From Corydoras sp. C115 (Eukaryota; Chordata; Actinopteri; Siluriformes; Callichthyidae), in contig JAFMOC010000021.1 of assembly GCA_019802505.1 (NCBI GenBank), positions 3,614,001 to 3,678,000 on the forward strand: a stretch of DNA of 64,000 nt. Direction: 5' to 3'. Under the pieces are notes generated by a model that worked only from the letters and a program-made list of their open reading frames with translations, had not been told where the DNA came from and searched no databases. Each line of letters begins with the position of its first letter. Position 1 is the first letter of the stretch. Shown here piece by piece: positions 36,459 through 47,588 of the stretch. The position numbers and the translations under genes are program-made.

Positions 36459-36915
36459 GTTACAGGTGCCTGTGGCACCTGTCCCTCGTTTGGGGTGGTA
36501 ATTGTCTTTGTTGGGTGATTGGTTGGTTTTGTGCACGTGTTTAGTTCGTTTTGTATTTATTCTTAATTTTCCCGTAAGTTGTCGCACGTCTTTGTTTGTG
36601 GTTTTTTCATACCCAATGTTACTTTGTTTCGTTTGTTACCCCTTTCTGTTGGTGTCCCGTCACCAATTTTTATTAAATTATACATTTTTGGATTTTATCC
36701 CGGTGTTTGGACTCTCCTTCCTCGTACAACCACGGTACGGCGCTGCGCATCTTCTCCGCGTGGGCCGTACTCGTGGGAACGTTCCTCGGACCCACGCACG
36801 CTATATTCCCCGCGTGGTCGGTACCCGGGGAGCGCTCACTAGGCACGAGCGGCTGAACGCAGCAACTCCGCGTTAGCCGCCCTCCTTCCGGGGAAGAACG
36901 GACAGTTTGGTAACA
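36458..36915 (+). mobile_element. Solo LTR (second), 458 bp, in a TA-rich array
   Basis: Begins TGTTACAGGTGCC and ends GGTAACA, so the ends form the inverted pair TGTTAC/GTAACA. Flanked by ATATA on both sides (36453-36457, 36916-36920), although TA-rich context makes that match weak. The block is much more GC- and CpG-rich than its surroundings, especially 36730-36900, and has ATTAAA as a possible poly(A) signal. No gag or pol coding is nearby. Confidence 0.75.
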
Positions 36916-37028
36916 ATATAATATAATATATAAAATATAGTAGTATATATAAATATATATAAATATATATAATATATATAAATAAATTTTATACTATAAA
37001 ATATAGTATAATATATAAAATAAAATAA
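36916..37028. repeat. AT-only low-complexity tract
   Basis: Over 100 bp almost without G or C, including an inverted TATACTATAAAATATAGTATA. Confidence 0.85.
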
Positions 37029-37029
37029 A

Positions 37030-37175
37030 GGGTAGGATGCAGGGTAGAATAATCATCAGATTTGATAATACTACAGTGTAGCTGGTTCTTCTTTAACTAC
37101 TGACTTGTGGTATTCTCATTTGTAAGTCACGTTGGATAAAAGCATCTGCTAAATGACTAAATGTAAGTGCAACTG
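37030..37175 (+). repeat. LINE-E 3' end
   Basis: GATAATACTACAGTGTAGCT ... TTGGATAAAAGCATCTGCTA. The same tail as 62100-62230, in + orientation. Confidence 0.65.
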
Positions 37176-37505
37176 TAAATGGTTGAAAAAGGATATGAGA
37201 GGGTACATGTCCTATTCTGTCCAGCAACTGTTTTACTTTCTGCTTCCATTTGATGTAGGATTGCTATGATGAAGGTTGCAAAAATAACTGGGAATGTTAT
37301 TTTTGAAAGCGACTCATGAGTAAAAGAACACATTTATGATCTGCCTGCAGTTTTGCACCAAGAAAGTGATGCCATAGAAATTTATAGTCCACTGGCAGCT
37401 TTAATTTTCCTTTTGGAAGTATTTCAGTTAGGCCGTTTTATTTCGAGTACATCTGTAGTATTAGATAACGAATTAGTTCATATGGGTATTTCTTCCCCGA
37501 CCTAA
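37129..37505 (+). repeat. Direct duplicate block, copy 1
   Basis: Highly similar to 40985-41330. Matches include GTTGAAAAAGGATATGAGAG, CTTCCATTTGATGTAGGATT and CATATGGGTATTTCTTCCCC. Confidence 0.85.
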
Positions 37506-38622
37506 ATTCGTCACTGCTTTTCCAGGAGCTTGTCTATTCAGGATGTGTTTGACACAGTACATCAGGGTGATGTACAGATAACTGAATTCGCACAGCCATG
37601 CTGAGCCGGCTGAGAGATTAGCTTTTGTTAACCTAAAGGCTCTGCTTATAATAACAGCTCTGGGCTGTAAGTGATAATGCTGTTTGCTGTCGATGCTTTG
37701 ATACATTTTGCTGTTCCACTGCGTGCTGTGAATCTGAGCAAGCAAGCGAGAGAGAAAGAGAGAGAGTGTTTAAATGCCCCGTCAAGCATGCACGTTAAAG
37801 CCTTTCTGCCACACTCACTTTTTTACATACAGCTGCGTACAACCAAATGATCTGTTTTCAGCTTTCATTACAGTGAGTGTGCGTGTGCTTGTGTGTGTGG
37901 GTGCCAGTTCATTTTTACGACTCCCGCAGTTGGTTTGTTATGTCTTTTTGATTTTTCCTTTATAACACTTGAAATATAATGGTTTACAGAATAAGGACTG
38001 GAGTCAGGATTTCTCCCCAACAAACAGGCTTTTCATTCAGACACTAACACGTTACATAGAAGGCATACCGGATTTACGGTACACTTCCCGTAATCCTGCA
38101 GTGTCCACGATCACTCCAGCTCAGTTCAGCATGCGCTGTTCCTGGTTTTAAAGGGCACACACGTTTAATTAGGCCGAGCTGCGTCAGTAATTAACCAGAA
38201 TCAAAGTCCATTATCGATGGCTCTGCCCTCTTCCCCGACACCACTGATCTCCTGCCACATGCATAATGAGGTTAGGCAATGGTTACCACAGGCTATTATT
38301 CAGTCCACAACAAGAACAAAGAATATCGTAGTGAACCTTTATTATTAGTTTCAATAAACAAATGATTACAACAATACAATGAATAGGCGCAATGACCACA
38401 TGTTTCTGTTACAATCTTTTTAATCGTTTTGCGGGCATAATATTTCTTTCATTTGTTGATATCCAACAAATCGAATTTCTTATTTCATCAAATGAAATAA
38501 CCAACTGTCAGATTTCAGTTTTGTTACATTTCAATTTGTCCCCAATTTGTAAAAGTTAGAGGGCTTAGATGTCAGGTACATCTTAAAAGCGATCATACAT
38601 TTTTATTATTTATACATTACAT

Positions 38623-39666
38623 CAGGGGTCTCAAACTCAAATTACGTGGGGGCCACTAACCAGGCTGTGTTTTCCATGAGGGGCCAGATTAAAGAATTGC
38701 AACAAAAAGCAGTGGGAAAATCATCTATTTATATAATAACTATGTACACATATTGTAATTCAAATACATTTTGTACATTGTACTTTCAAATACATTCAGT
38801 GTTTGCTCAGTGCTTGCTACCAGAAACTTGTCAGTGCTTCTTCTGACACATGAGCCACATTTGCTTTAAGTGAGTTTGCAGTGGACACTCTGATGATGGA
38901 CTAGAGATGGGCATCGGTCAGCCTGTATCTGTGCTTGGATTTATAAAATTTTACAGTTGAGAAGAGTTTTTCACACACATATGTACTTTTTTTGAAAAGT
39001 CAACTTTTATTTTATTTTTTGAGAGTTTCGAAAGTGACATTTTTGCTAACAAAATATTTTTGCTGGGAATGGTGAGCGCATGCTTAGCGTAGTGTCACAT
39101 CCACCTTACCTTCTGTACCTGCTATTCCCCTTCCTGCCACTGGTGGCGCTTGGAGTTCTTCTCCAGAGTTCTGATTACTACTTCTTGTTTATCTCTCTAT
39201 TAAGCTGTTTGGTTGGGTTGGCTGTTTGTATCTGATCTTCGGTAATGCGCTCCCCTGCTACATTCTGTTCTATGGATTACCTCTCTGGAGAGTTCGGTTT
39301 CCCGAGTGTCAGCGATCATCTTCATCGCGGCGTTACACCATCAGTACGTTTACTCGGGTTTGAGTGCTGTTTTCAATAAACCATTGACTGTTATACTGTT
39401 CATCGACTTTGACTTCGTTTCTGAGTACTACCCGTTACACGTAGAGACGTGCAGCTTACCAGTGGGTTGGGCTTAGCAGCATTGCTTGGCGCTAATCATC
39501 AGGCAATGCAGCGTAAGCACAAAAATAAATAAAGATAAAATATAAAAATTAATATAATAATGCATAAATAATTACATTAAATTGCGGGCCAGATTATTAT
39601 TATTATTTTTTTAATGCTTATTTTGTTAACCCGTATAAGACTGCATCCAGCACTTTGAGACCCCTG
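38623..39666. mobile_element. hAT-type non-autonomous DNA transposon (split by a solo LTR)
   Basis: Ends are inverted repeats: CAGGGGTCTCAAA at the left, TTTGAGACCCCTG at the right. The flanks are CATTACAT (38615-38622) and CGTTACAT (39667-39674), an 8-bp duplication with one C/T-type change, as expected for hAT. No transposase frame is recognisable. The interior carries a 347-bp solo LTR; without it and one copy of its duplication the element is about 692 bp. Confidence 0.88.
39093..39439 (+). mobile_element. Solo LTR of an LTR retrotransposon, inside the hAT element
   Basis: 347 bp beginning TGTCACATCC and ending CCCGTTACA, flanked by a perfect 5-bp duplication CGTAG (39088-39092 and 39440-39444). 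An AATAAA sits about 65 bp before the 3' end. TG...CA termini and a 5-bp duplication are the signature of LTR retrotransposons. With no internal region it is a solo LTR left by recombination. Family probably Ty3/gypsy, not proven. Confidence 0.85.
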
Positions 39667-40119
39667 CGTTACATGGTTTATAACCTGTAATTAAAGGATT
39701 TGAAAGAGTAGCTCATGCTGCATTTTCCAGTTTGTCCAATAGATATTTAAAAAGACCTCCATTCACTTTTGTGAATTGCCAGTCAGAATTGTTTGTTAAC
39801 TTTGTAAGGAGCAAATGTGATGAATACCTCGGTAAATCCCAAAACTGAGATGGTACAAGACGAGATGTGAATTCCAGGAAAAAAAACGAGGAAATATGTT
39901 AAAGCATACATTGCTTATGTGATCAGAATCACTTTATTTCGACAATTATGTGTTAACACTGGCACACAGGCTATACAAAAGGAATACACAGAATTACTAT
40001 GGAAATTATAATGTAATTTGCTATGTCTTAAGGGTAAAGAATAATAGATAAATCAAATAAAATGAGGAACTAGAGAAGAATAGGGGATATCTAGAAAATG
40101 TGGGATGTAAAATTAATGT

Positions 40120-40330
40120 GAATATATTTTAGATTAGATTAGATTGGATTAAACTTTATTGTCATTGTGCAGAGTACAAGTACAGGGCCAATGAAATGTA
40201 GTTAGCATCTAACCAGAATTGCAATATATACATTATTTACATAAAGTGCAGTAGTAACAGTGACCGGTGCATAAACGTGTGTGTGTGTGTGTGTGTATAT
40301 GTATGCATATAGTATACAGTGTACTATGTA
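40120..40330 (+). repeat. Dispersed fish repeat fragment
   Basis: CTTTATTGTCATTGTGCAGA, GAGTACAAGTACAGGGCCAA and TAGCATCTAACCAGAATTGC are typical of a common fish retroelement 3' region. A short TG run follows. Confidence 0.5.
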
Positions 40331-40407
40331 CTATTATTTACAGATAATTACAGAATGAATAGCTATTTAATGCTGTTGTATTGTTGTGCAAAATTAGCAT
40401 TATTTTA

Positions 40408-40533
40408 TCCCAGGTCCTCTGAAGTTACCGATTTGGTTTCTTGATTTGGTTAAGTCCCATAACCCTAATTGCTCCAGGGATGCTGTACCAACCCTATGCT
40501 CTAACCACAACTAAGTTGGGATACTTGTAAGTC
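40408..40533 (+). mobile_element. SINE-B, 5' part (interrupted by a LINE)
   Basis: From TCCCAGGTCCTCTGAAGTTA to TACTTGTAAGTC, where a LINE fragment is inserted. The tail resumes at 40771. Confidence 0.8.
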
Positions 40534-40770
40534 CATCCATCCATCCATTATCTTCCGCTTGTCTGGGGTTTGGGTCACGGGGGCAGCAAACGAAGTAGGG
40601 AGACCCAGACCTCCTTCGCCCCAGCCACCTCCACTAGCTTGACTGAGGGAACCCCGAGGCGTTCCCAGACCAGCTGAGAGATATAATCCTCCAAGCGTGT
40701 CTTGGGGTCCGGGGTCTCCTCCCAGGTGGACATCCTTACCAAATGCCGCAACCACCTCAACCGGCTCCTT
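40534..40770 (-). mobile_element. 5'-truncated LINE inserted in SINE-B, with 12-bp target duplication
   Basis: The minus strand reads MRWLRHLVRMSTWEETPDPK and later LVWERLGVPS, the C-terminal end of a fish non-LTR retrotransposon polyprotein. The 3' tail, read in reverse, is AAGCGGAAGATAATGGATGG. TACTTGTAAGTC is duplicated at 40522-40533 and 40771-40782. Confidence 0.85.
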
Positions 40771-40825
40771 TACTTGTAAGTCACTTTGGATAAATGCATC
40801 TGCTAAATGACCAAATGTAAATATT
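40771..40825 (+). mobile_element. SINE-B, 3' tail (resumed)
   Basis: GTCACTTTGGATAAATGCAT completes the interrupted SINE-B. Confidence 0.8.
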
Positions 40826-40984
40826 ACAAGTTGTAAGTTGAGCTCTCACAGAGCCTGCCATCCGTGCCGCCATCTTGGATCTTGGATATCTTTATATCTT
40901 GGATCTTTTGAGAAACCCAATCCTGGATTTTTGTCTGGAATCTATGAGCGAGTTTAAAGGATTAATTAAAGTGTTCGCTTTGTA

Positions 40985-41330
40985 TAAAAGCATCTGCTAA
41001 ATGTAAATGGTTGAAAAAGGATATGAGAGGGTACATGTCCCATTTTGTCCAGCAACTGTTCTGCTTTCTGCTTCCATTTGATGTAGGATTGCTGCGATGA
41101 AGGTTACAAAAATAACTAGGAGTGTTATTTTTAAAAGCGACTCATGAGTAAAAGAACACATTTATGACCTCCTGCAGTTTTTAACAGAGAAAGTGATGCC
41201 ATTGAAATTTATAGTCCACATCTTAATTTTCCTTTTAGAAGCATTTCAGTTAGGCCATGTTATTTCGAGTATATCTGTAGTATTTGATAATGAATTGGTT
41301 CATATGGGTATTTCTTCCCCGACCTGTTCT
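40985..41330 (+). repeat. Direct duplicate block, copy 2
   Basis: Second copy of 37129-37505 with scattered substitutions and small indels; roughly nine of ten bases match by eye. Confidence 0.85.
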
Positions 41331-41924
41331 GACTTTCAGAAGTGTCAGAATGCTGTTGTGGCCAGTATATCTGTAAAAAAAAAAATTCCACATCATGCTG
41401 CTTCCTTTTAACTGATTTAGCTTTGTACAACTCTTGGAATATTTCCGTATCACCAGGAAAGACACAAATTCATGATTTGCGGCTTTATTTTACTAATGCA
41501 TATATTTTCTAGATTGGAGTATATTTTTCTTTAACATATCAGTTTTTTTATTTAGACTTTAGGTTATAATTGGTTCAAATAAAGCTCAAAATTTCACAGT
41601 CATCACGGTCATCAAATTGTAACCTATAGAAATAAATTAAAAAGTGTGGCCTGTTTAAGAGTTCGGACTGGTTGATTGGTTTTAGTTTTTTATCACCTGG
41701 TTAAATTAGAGCGCCAAATCACATCCAACTGTTCTGATCGATTTGTAGATAAAAATAAAAATCTACAAAAATTAGAAAATCAGCAACAAGAGTCGATTAA
41801 GCAAATAATATTTAGCATTGTGCATGAGGTCGTGTGTATTGTATTTTAATAGCATTTAAGAGCTTGTGTTGTCTTTTTCTGCTAAAACTGATTTCCAATG
41901 AACTGAGATAAACCAATTCCATTA

Positions 41925-42246
41925 ATGGCAGTGCATTATTCCTATCCCAGTAGTGTCACTAAAATGTTTAAATGAAACTACAGCAGCACTGCTGCACTAA
42001 AACCCCCTCACCACTTCAATGTCACTGCAGAACCGACAATAAACAATCCACCACCCAAACTATACCTGTTCTGTGATGGTCTGACCAATAGAGAACAGAG
42101 AATTAACAGGGGACTAACAAAAACCAAGGACACAGATGTACTACAGTCTGTAATTATAAAACTAGAAAGTCCATCTATATGGTAAGTGAAGAAAATAGAC
42201 AATGGAACAAGAAGTAGGCGTGTCCAAACTTTTGACTGTATTGTCA
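41925..42246 (-). mobile_element. Tc1-type MITE, partial, reverse orientation
   Basis: Inner portion and one arm, ending in GTGTCCAAACTTTTGACTGT. The middle contains AATAAACAATCCACCACCC, the complement of the centre of the 21-kb copy. Confidence 0.7.
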
Positions 42247-42769
42247 GTTGCACTCAGAGCTTGTTTTTAATATTGGTGGATTTGCACTAGTTTTTATTTC
42301 TCGATGCACTTAGTTTGTTGTGGTTTTTTTAATTATAGACATTGTGCATGTCACAGATGTGTAAACCGTGTGGACAGACCACACTGTAGAGTGGTTTTAT
42401 TTTGTTCAGTTTTACAGCTAGTAAAATCACAACTTAACTTACAATGGTTTTTCGATCTGGAACCAAGGGTTCAAACCTAAATATCTGCATTGTCTGTTTT
42501 TAACTGTTGTGTAACAGCTTTGTAGGGCAGTTAGTATGAATAGATTAGTGTTTTGTCATTTTCATATCATTTTAATTTTCAATACAAATGGCTTGTAATG
42601 TACACACCGTGTCTTTACATGTAAAGGAGTGAGACGTGCTGTCCTGGTGCAAAGGACTTTACAGTTTTATGCAAAAATTTGTAATAGCTGATGGTTCTCC
42701 AGCAGTACACTATTAGCCAAATGTATTAGAACTTATTGCTATTTCATACTTTCATTACATTGTGTATAC

Positions 42770-43056
42770 GTTGTGGGTGGGTGGGGGGGGGTTTCCAATG
42801 CCCATCCAAAAGAGAAGGTTTCAGGAGCTGGGCAGATACACTCAGGACAGGAAGCCAATTTATCACTGGGCACGCACTCACTAACTCAGACACACATATA
42901 GGGCAATTTAGAGCTTTCAGTTTACCATGAATCCTTGTTTTTGGACTGTGAGAGGAAACCGGAGAACCTGGAGGAAACCCACGCCGACATGAAGAGAACA
43001 TGAAAACTCCACCCAGATTGGGATTCGAACTTGAATCTCCAGAGCTGAGAGGCCAT
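42770..43056 (-). mobile_element. SINE-A, tail missing
   Basis: From a G-rich start to head GATTGGGATTCGAACTTGAA; ends GCTGAGAGGCCA. Confidence 0.78.
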
Positions 43057-43681
43057 GCATAACATGTACCTTGTTATGCATGTCAAAGCATGTCTTAATA
43101 CAGGCCGTTTGCTTTACTTTCTACCATTTGGTGGTTAGTATGTTTAGTGCTTTTGTAGAATAGTGAAATAAATCTGTATTCACATAAAGAAAGTAGCTGC
43201 TGATAATCTCCCTTTCATCTTTTTAGAAGTGACTTAATCTTCACACACCGACTTCTGTTGCTTGTGAAAACGCAGGTGCACACTTATAACAATTACTTCT
43301 TTAACCAGAATAGCACAACACCACAGAACACACACATGCACACACCCAGAATAAAGGTCATGCTTTTATGGGTGTACTAATCTAGCTATAACAGCAGCTA
43401 TAGCTACTAGACGAGCTCACAGTGGTGCAGAGTGAAACTCGAAATTCAAAATAATAGACTTACAGACTGCTCTGGAGAACAGAGACATGAATAAAAGAAG
43501 CTGCTAACAATTATGTGTGAAAATTCTATCAGGCTTTGGACATCGGACGTGAAAAACTGTCCGCTTAATAACACTTGATACTTTTACTGTAGATTAGAAC
43601 ACAAACATTAGGCCACAAGTGATCTGACAGGTCTGGGTTTTGGTTTGTGACTGATCAAAATATCTCATTAATCTTGGAGTT

Positions 43682-43865
43682 TCCGGAGGAGCCTTGGTCC
43701 TCCCAAGGTTTCTACCTTAAAATAAGAACATAACAGGGAGTTTTTTCTTGCCACTGTCGCTTCAGCTTGCTCTTTGGGAGTTTAAAGACTTATAACACTG
43801 TAAAGCTGCTTTGTGACAATGTACTATTGTAATTAGCACTATATAAAAAAATTACTTGAACTTCA
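43682..43865 (+). repeat. LINE-F-like 3' fragment
   Basis: CGGAGGAGCCTTGGTCCTCC, TTCTTGCCACTGTCGCTTCA, AGCTGCTTTGTGACAATGTA, GCACTATATAAA. The end resembles L2-type tails in fish. Confidence 0.62.
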
Positions 43866-44389
43866 GTTATAGATTTTTCAGTGCTATAGTTAAAGAATAA
43901 TTGAATAATGTGACTAATTGAGCATTGAATCACGTAACCGGTCTTCCTATTCGAAGGCATTCAGAGGTTTACATTGTGTTTAAAAGTGTTAGCATTACTG
44001 TTTATTGGAAAATTCTATTCACTGTTATCTATCAGTCATTTGTACCGTAAAAGTCATATTATGAGGATTTAACCTATGACATTCATCTCCTACACTATCA
44101 AGTTGTTTTTTGGGAAGGGGTGTTCATTTCTTTCTTCCACTTTAGTCATACTCTATTTTTATACATCAGCGCTTCCACAGGTGCCCCCTCCTACCCCTAA
44201 GAAGGGCTACAGCAGTCACATACTTCCTCTTCTTAGTTACTCAGCTAACGACTTTTATAAGCTTTTTCATGCCAGTCAGAACTTACAGAGAAAAAAGCAG
44301 AAATAGGAAAGTACAAGGTTAGGCACCTTGTAGAATTCTATATTTTGTTTTTCAACTCTTAAACAGATCATTTCCATCAAATAAACATT

Positions 44390-44527
44390 CATTCATTCAT
44401 TCATTCATTCATTCATTCATTATCTTCCGCTTAATACTCTACTAGGTTCCCAGAGGGGGGTTCCCCATGCCCATCTAGGGGAGAACTGAGCAGATACTCC
44501 CAGGACAGAGAGCCAATCTTTCACTGG

Positions 44528-44590
<63 letters not shown>

Positions 44591-44662
44591 AACACACTAT
44601 ATGGGGCAATTTAGAGCATTCAATTTACCTTGGATCCATGTTTTTGGACTGTGGGAGGAATC
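44390..44662 (-). mobile_element. SINE-A with (AC)n expansion, head lost to MITE junction
   Basis: Long ATTC tail; the internal CA run of the family is expanded to 55 bp (44529-44583). Ends at TTTGGACTGTGGGAGGAA where the MITE begins. Confidence 0.8.
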
Positions 44663-44860
44663 CAACAAACCAAATAATACCTGCTCTGTGGTGCTACTAT
44701 TGGGGTCCTGACAATTAGAGAACAGAGTAAAGTGGACATACACAGTATGTACTGTAGAACTACAATGTCCATCATTACAGGAAGTGGAACTGAGAACATG
44801 GAGAGTAAGTGGAGCAAAAAGGTGGTGTGTCCAAACTTTTAACTGGTACTGTATATAAGC
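44663..44860 (+). mobile_element. Tc1-type MITE, partial, fused to a SINE-A
   Basis: One arm only, ending in GTGTCCAAACTTTTAACTGG. It begins exactly where the SINE-A at 44390-44662 breaks off, so the two form a junction. Confidence 0.65.
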
Positions 44861-45362
44861 AATAAATTATCAATATTAGTGGTTGCTGTGTTTGGCATGG
44901 CTTATTTTTTCAACAGTTTCGAATAGGCGTTTTGGCACGTAATGGTTCTAGTGGAACGTTAATGTAAACAGAATGATTCATTGGAGTGCTGAAATGTGTT
45001 TTTGGTGTTTCTTTTTCATGCTGGGAACAGCAACAGTGTCAACAGTCTTAACTCATGTTAAAGCACAAATTTTAGCTGGGAACAGACTTGGTTTCATGGC
45101 TTGCAATGTAGGTTTCCATCATGACCTAAGCTCTCTAAGAGACTGTACTATTTTTGGAACATTCTGGTTGCTGAAATGAAACACTGTGTTCATTTTTGAA
45201 CCCGGTCTAATTTAAAGAGTTCTGGTTCCTTTCGGTGTGACCTTTTCAGCCAAATCTCTAAATGTTGGAAATTACACTAGAATGAAAACCTTCTTTTAAC
45301 TACAGTTTATGGGATGTACATAATTCACAAATTTTGAAATGGACAATCTTTATTTATCTACA

Positions 45363-45702
45363 GATGTGTTCAACTCTCAGTGCTGGGGATCCAGATTTGA
45401 AACCCATATCTGGGTGTTTCCCTTTTCTTCTCATGTCCGCGTGCATTTCTTTCGGGTACTGCCACAGTCCAAAAACATGGATTCAAGGAAAATTGAATAC
45501 TCCAACTGTCCCATATACAGTGTATTTGTGTGTGTGTGTGTGTCTCTGTGTGAGTGAGTGTGCCCAGCGAGTGCGCCCCTTGTCCTGAGTGTTGCTGCCC
45601 AGCGCCCGAAATGATCTCCCCTGGATGGGCATGTGGAACCCCCCCCCACCACCTGCAACCCTAGTAGAGGATTAAGCAGAAGATAATGAATTAATTAATT
45701 AC
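45363..45702 (+). mobile_element. SINE-A, near full length, head degraded
   Basis: TGTTCAACTCTCAGTGCTGG head, core with TG expansion, tail AGATAATGAATTAATTAATT. Confidence 0.78.
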
Positions 45703-45843
45703 ACAGTGTGGACAGAAACATATTGGAAATGCACCACAGTCACTGAATTCTGGTGTTTCATTCAGTCGTCATGGGATTGTTAAAATACTCTACCTAACCG
45801 TGCCTTTTGGACAACTGAACAGTTTTGGGATGGCCCATAAAAG

Positions 45844-45957
45844 CATTATCTTCCACTTTATCCTCTACTAGGGTCATGGGGGGGGTCTTCATGCCCATCC
45901 AGTGGAGAAAGTTTCGGGCACTGGGCAGATAAACCCTGGACATTGTGCTCATCACTG

Positions 45958-45988
<31 letters not shown>

Positions 45989-46084
45989 TACACATTATGT
46001 AGGGGCCAACCCGTAGGAAACCCATGCGGACACAAGAAAAAATGAAAATTCCCCAGCACTGAGAGGTGGATGTGCTAACCACTA
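45844..46084 (-). mobile_element. SINE-A, internally deleted
   Basis: TTATCTTCCACTTTATCCTC tail, CA run at 45959-45986, and head GTGCTAACCACTA; core shortened. Confidence 0.75.
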
Positions 46085-47274
46085 ATGATGTTTATTCATG
46101 AGCTATTGCAGCTATCATGGAGTGCTCATCTAAATGCACATAGAGATTAATCACTTGGTTTGTCTCTGTTTGTTAATTTATTAAAATAAAGTGTCGCACT
46201 ATGTAGAGCCACTGTTTGAGCTCTGCACCATTTTCCCTTGCATGATTTCAAGCATACATGCCCTCATACAATCTTTATTATGTTAAATATTACATTTAAC
46301 CCTTCAAACAAAACTGCTGCAAATGGGACGAAAAATGTAAACACCATGTGCAGAAAGTGGACTCAAATCCTTTAAAATCAGGTTTCCTGATCTGATCGTA
46401 ATATATGATCTGAGTATGAATTGCTGTTTGAGTGTTTGTGAACCCTTATATATATATATAATTTTTAAAAATATATTTGACCCAAGAAATCAAATTCACA
46501 AAATCAATTCTAATATAACAAAAATATTAGAAATTTTTATTGATCCATTCCAATCCAATTTAGGATTGTGAGATAATTTGAAGATGAATTGGACTGTTTG
46601 ATTTTTTTTATTATTATTAAGGAGATAACAGAGATTTATTAAAGTCGGATCTTCATAGGACTCACATTCAGGAAATAATATGGCCTAAACTGCTTTGAGT
46701 GCTCTTACAGAACCAGTCTTCTTACATAACATAGTATGCAAACAGTTGCCCTGTTTAAAAAGAAGGCATGCTGCTTGCCAAAACTGTAATAAATTAGAAA
46801 AATATGTTAAACAGGCCAACATGATTTGCCTCACAGTGGGGCAGCCATTGACTAGTACCTGGCCAGCCCCTGTGGTAAAAGTTTAATGAATTCTTATTTA
46901 TTTTGGCAACATATTCTGGCTTCTAATCAAAACATGCTGCATTGTGCCTTCAAGAAACTTTTCAGTCTTTGTATCTTTAATTACCTCAAAGCTTTCTTCT
47001 TTATTCAGTTGTTAAACTACATAAAAGCGTCAAAAAATGCAGATTTAGTGTATTTTCATGTCATGTCTGTAGCCTGGTCGATGACATCACTGCTTCACAT
47101 ATTTTATAGTAATAAATTCTTATGAACATGGTATCGTGGGGTAGGTAGGTAACGTATATGGTAGGTCCGTGCTTAAGGTGTGGAACTGTAAATTTGATTG
47201 AGAATTGAAAAGATTCAAATTCATCCAAACTCATTCATCCAAACTCAAACAATTGTGGAGTGTGTGATACTCAG

Positions 47275-47580
<306 letters not shown>

Positions 47581-47588
47581 CCCTAAAC

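Noticed and set aside
36579..36876. GC-rich frame of 124 residues as a novel gene
   Set aside because: It lies inside a block with TGTTAC/GTAACA ends that fits a solo LTR, and the translation shows no recognisable domain.
40501..40760. 84- and 61-residue reverse frames as a host gene
   Set aside because: The translation is the C-terminal end of a common fish LINE, and target duplications flank it.
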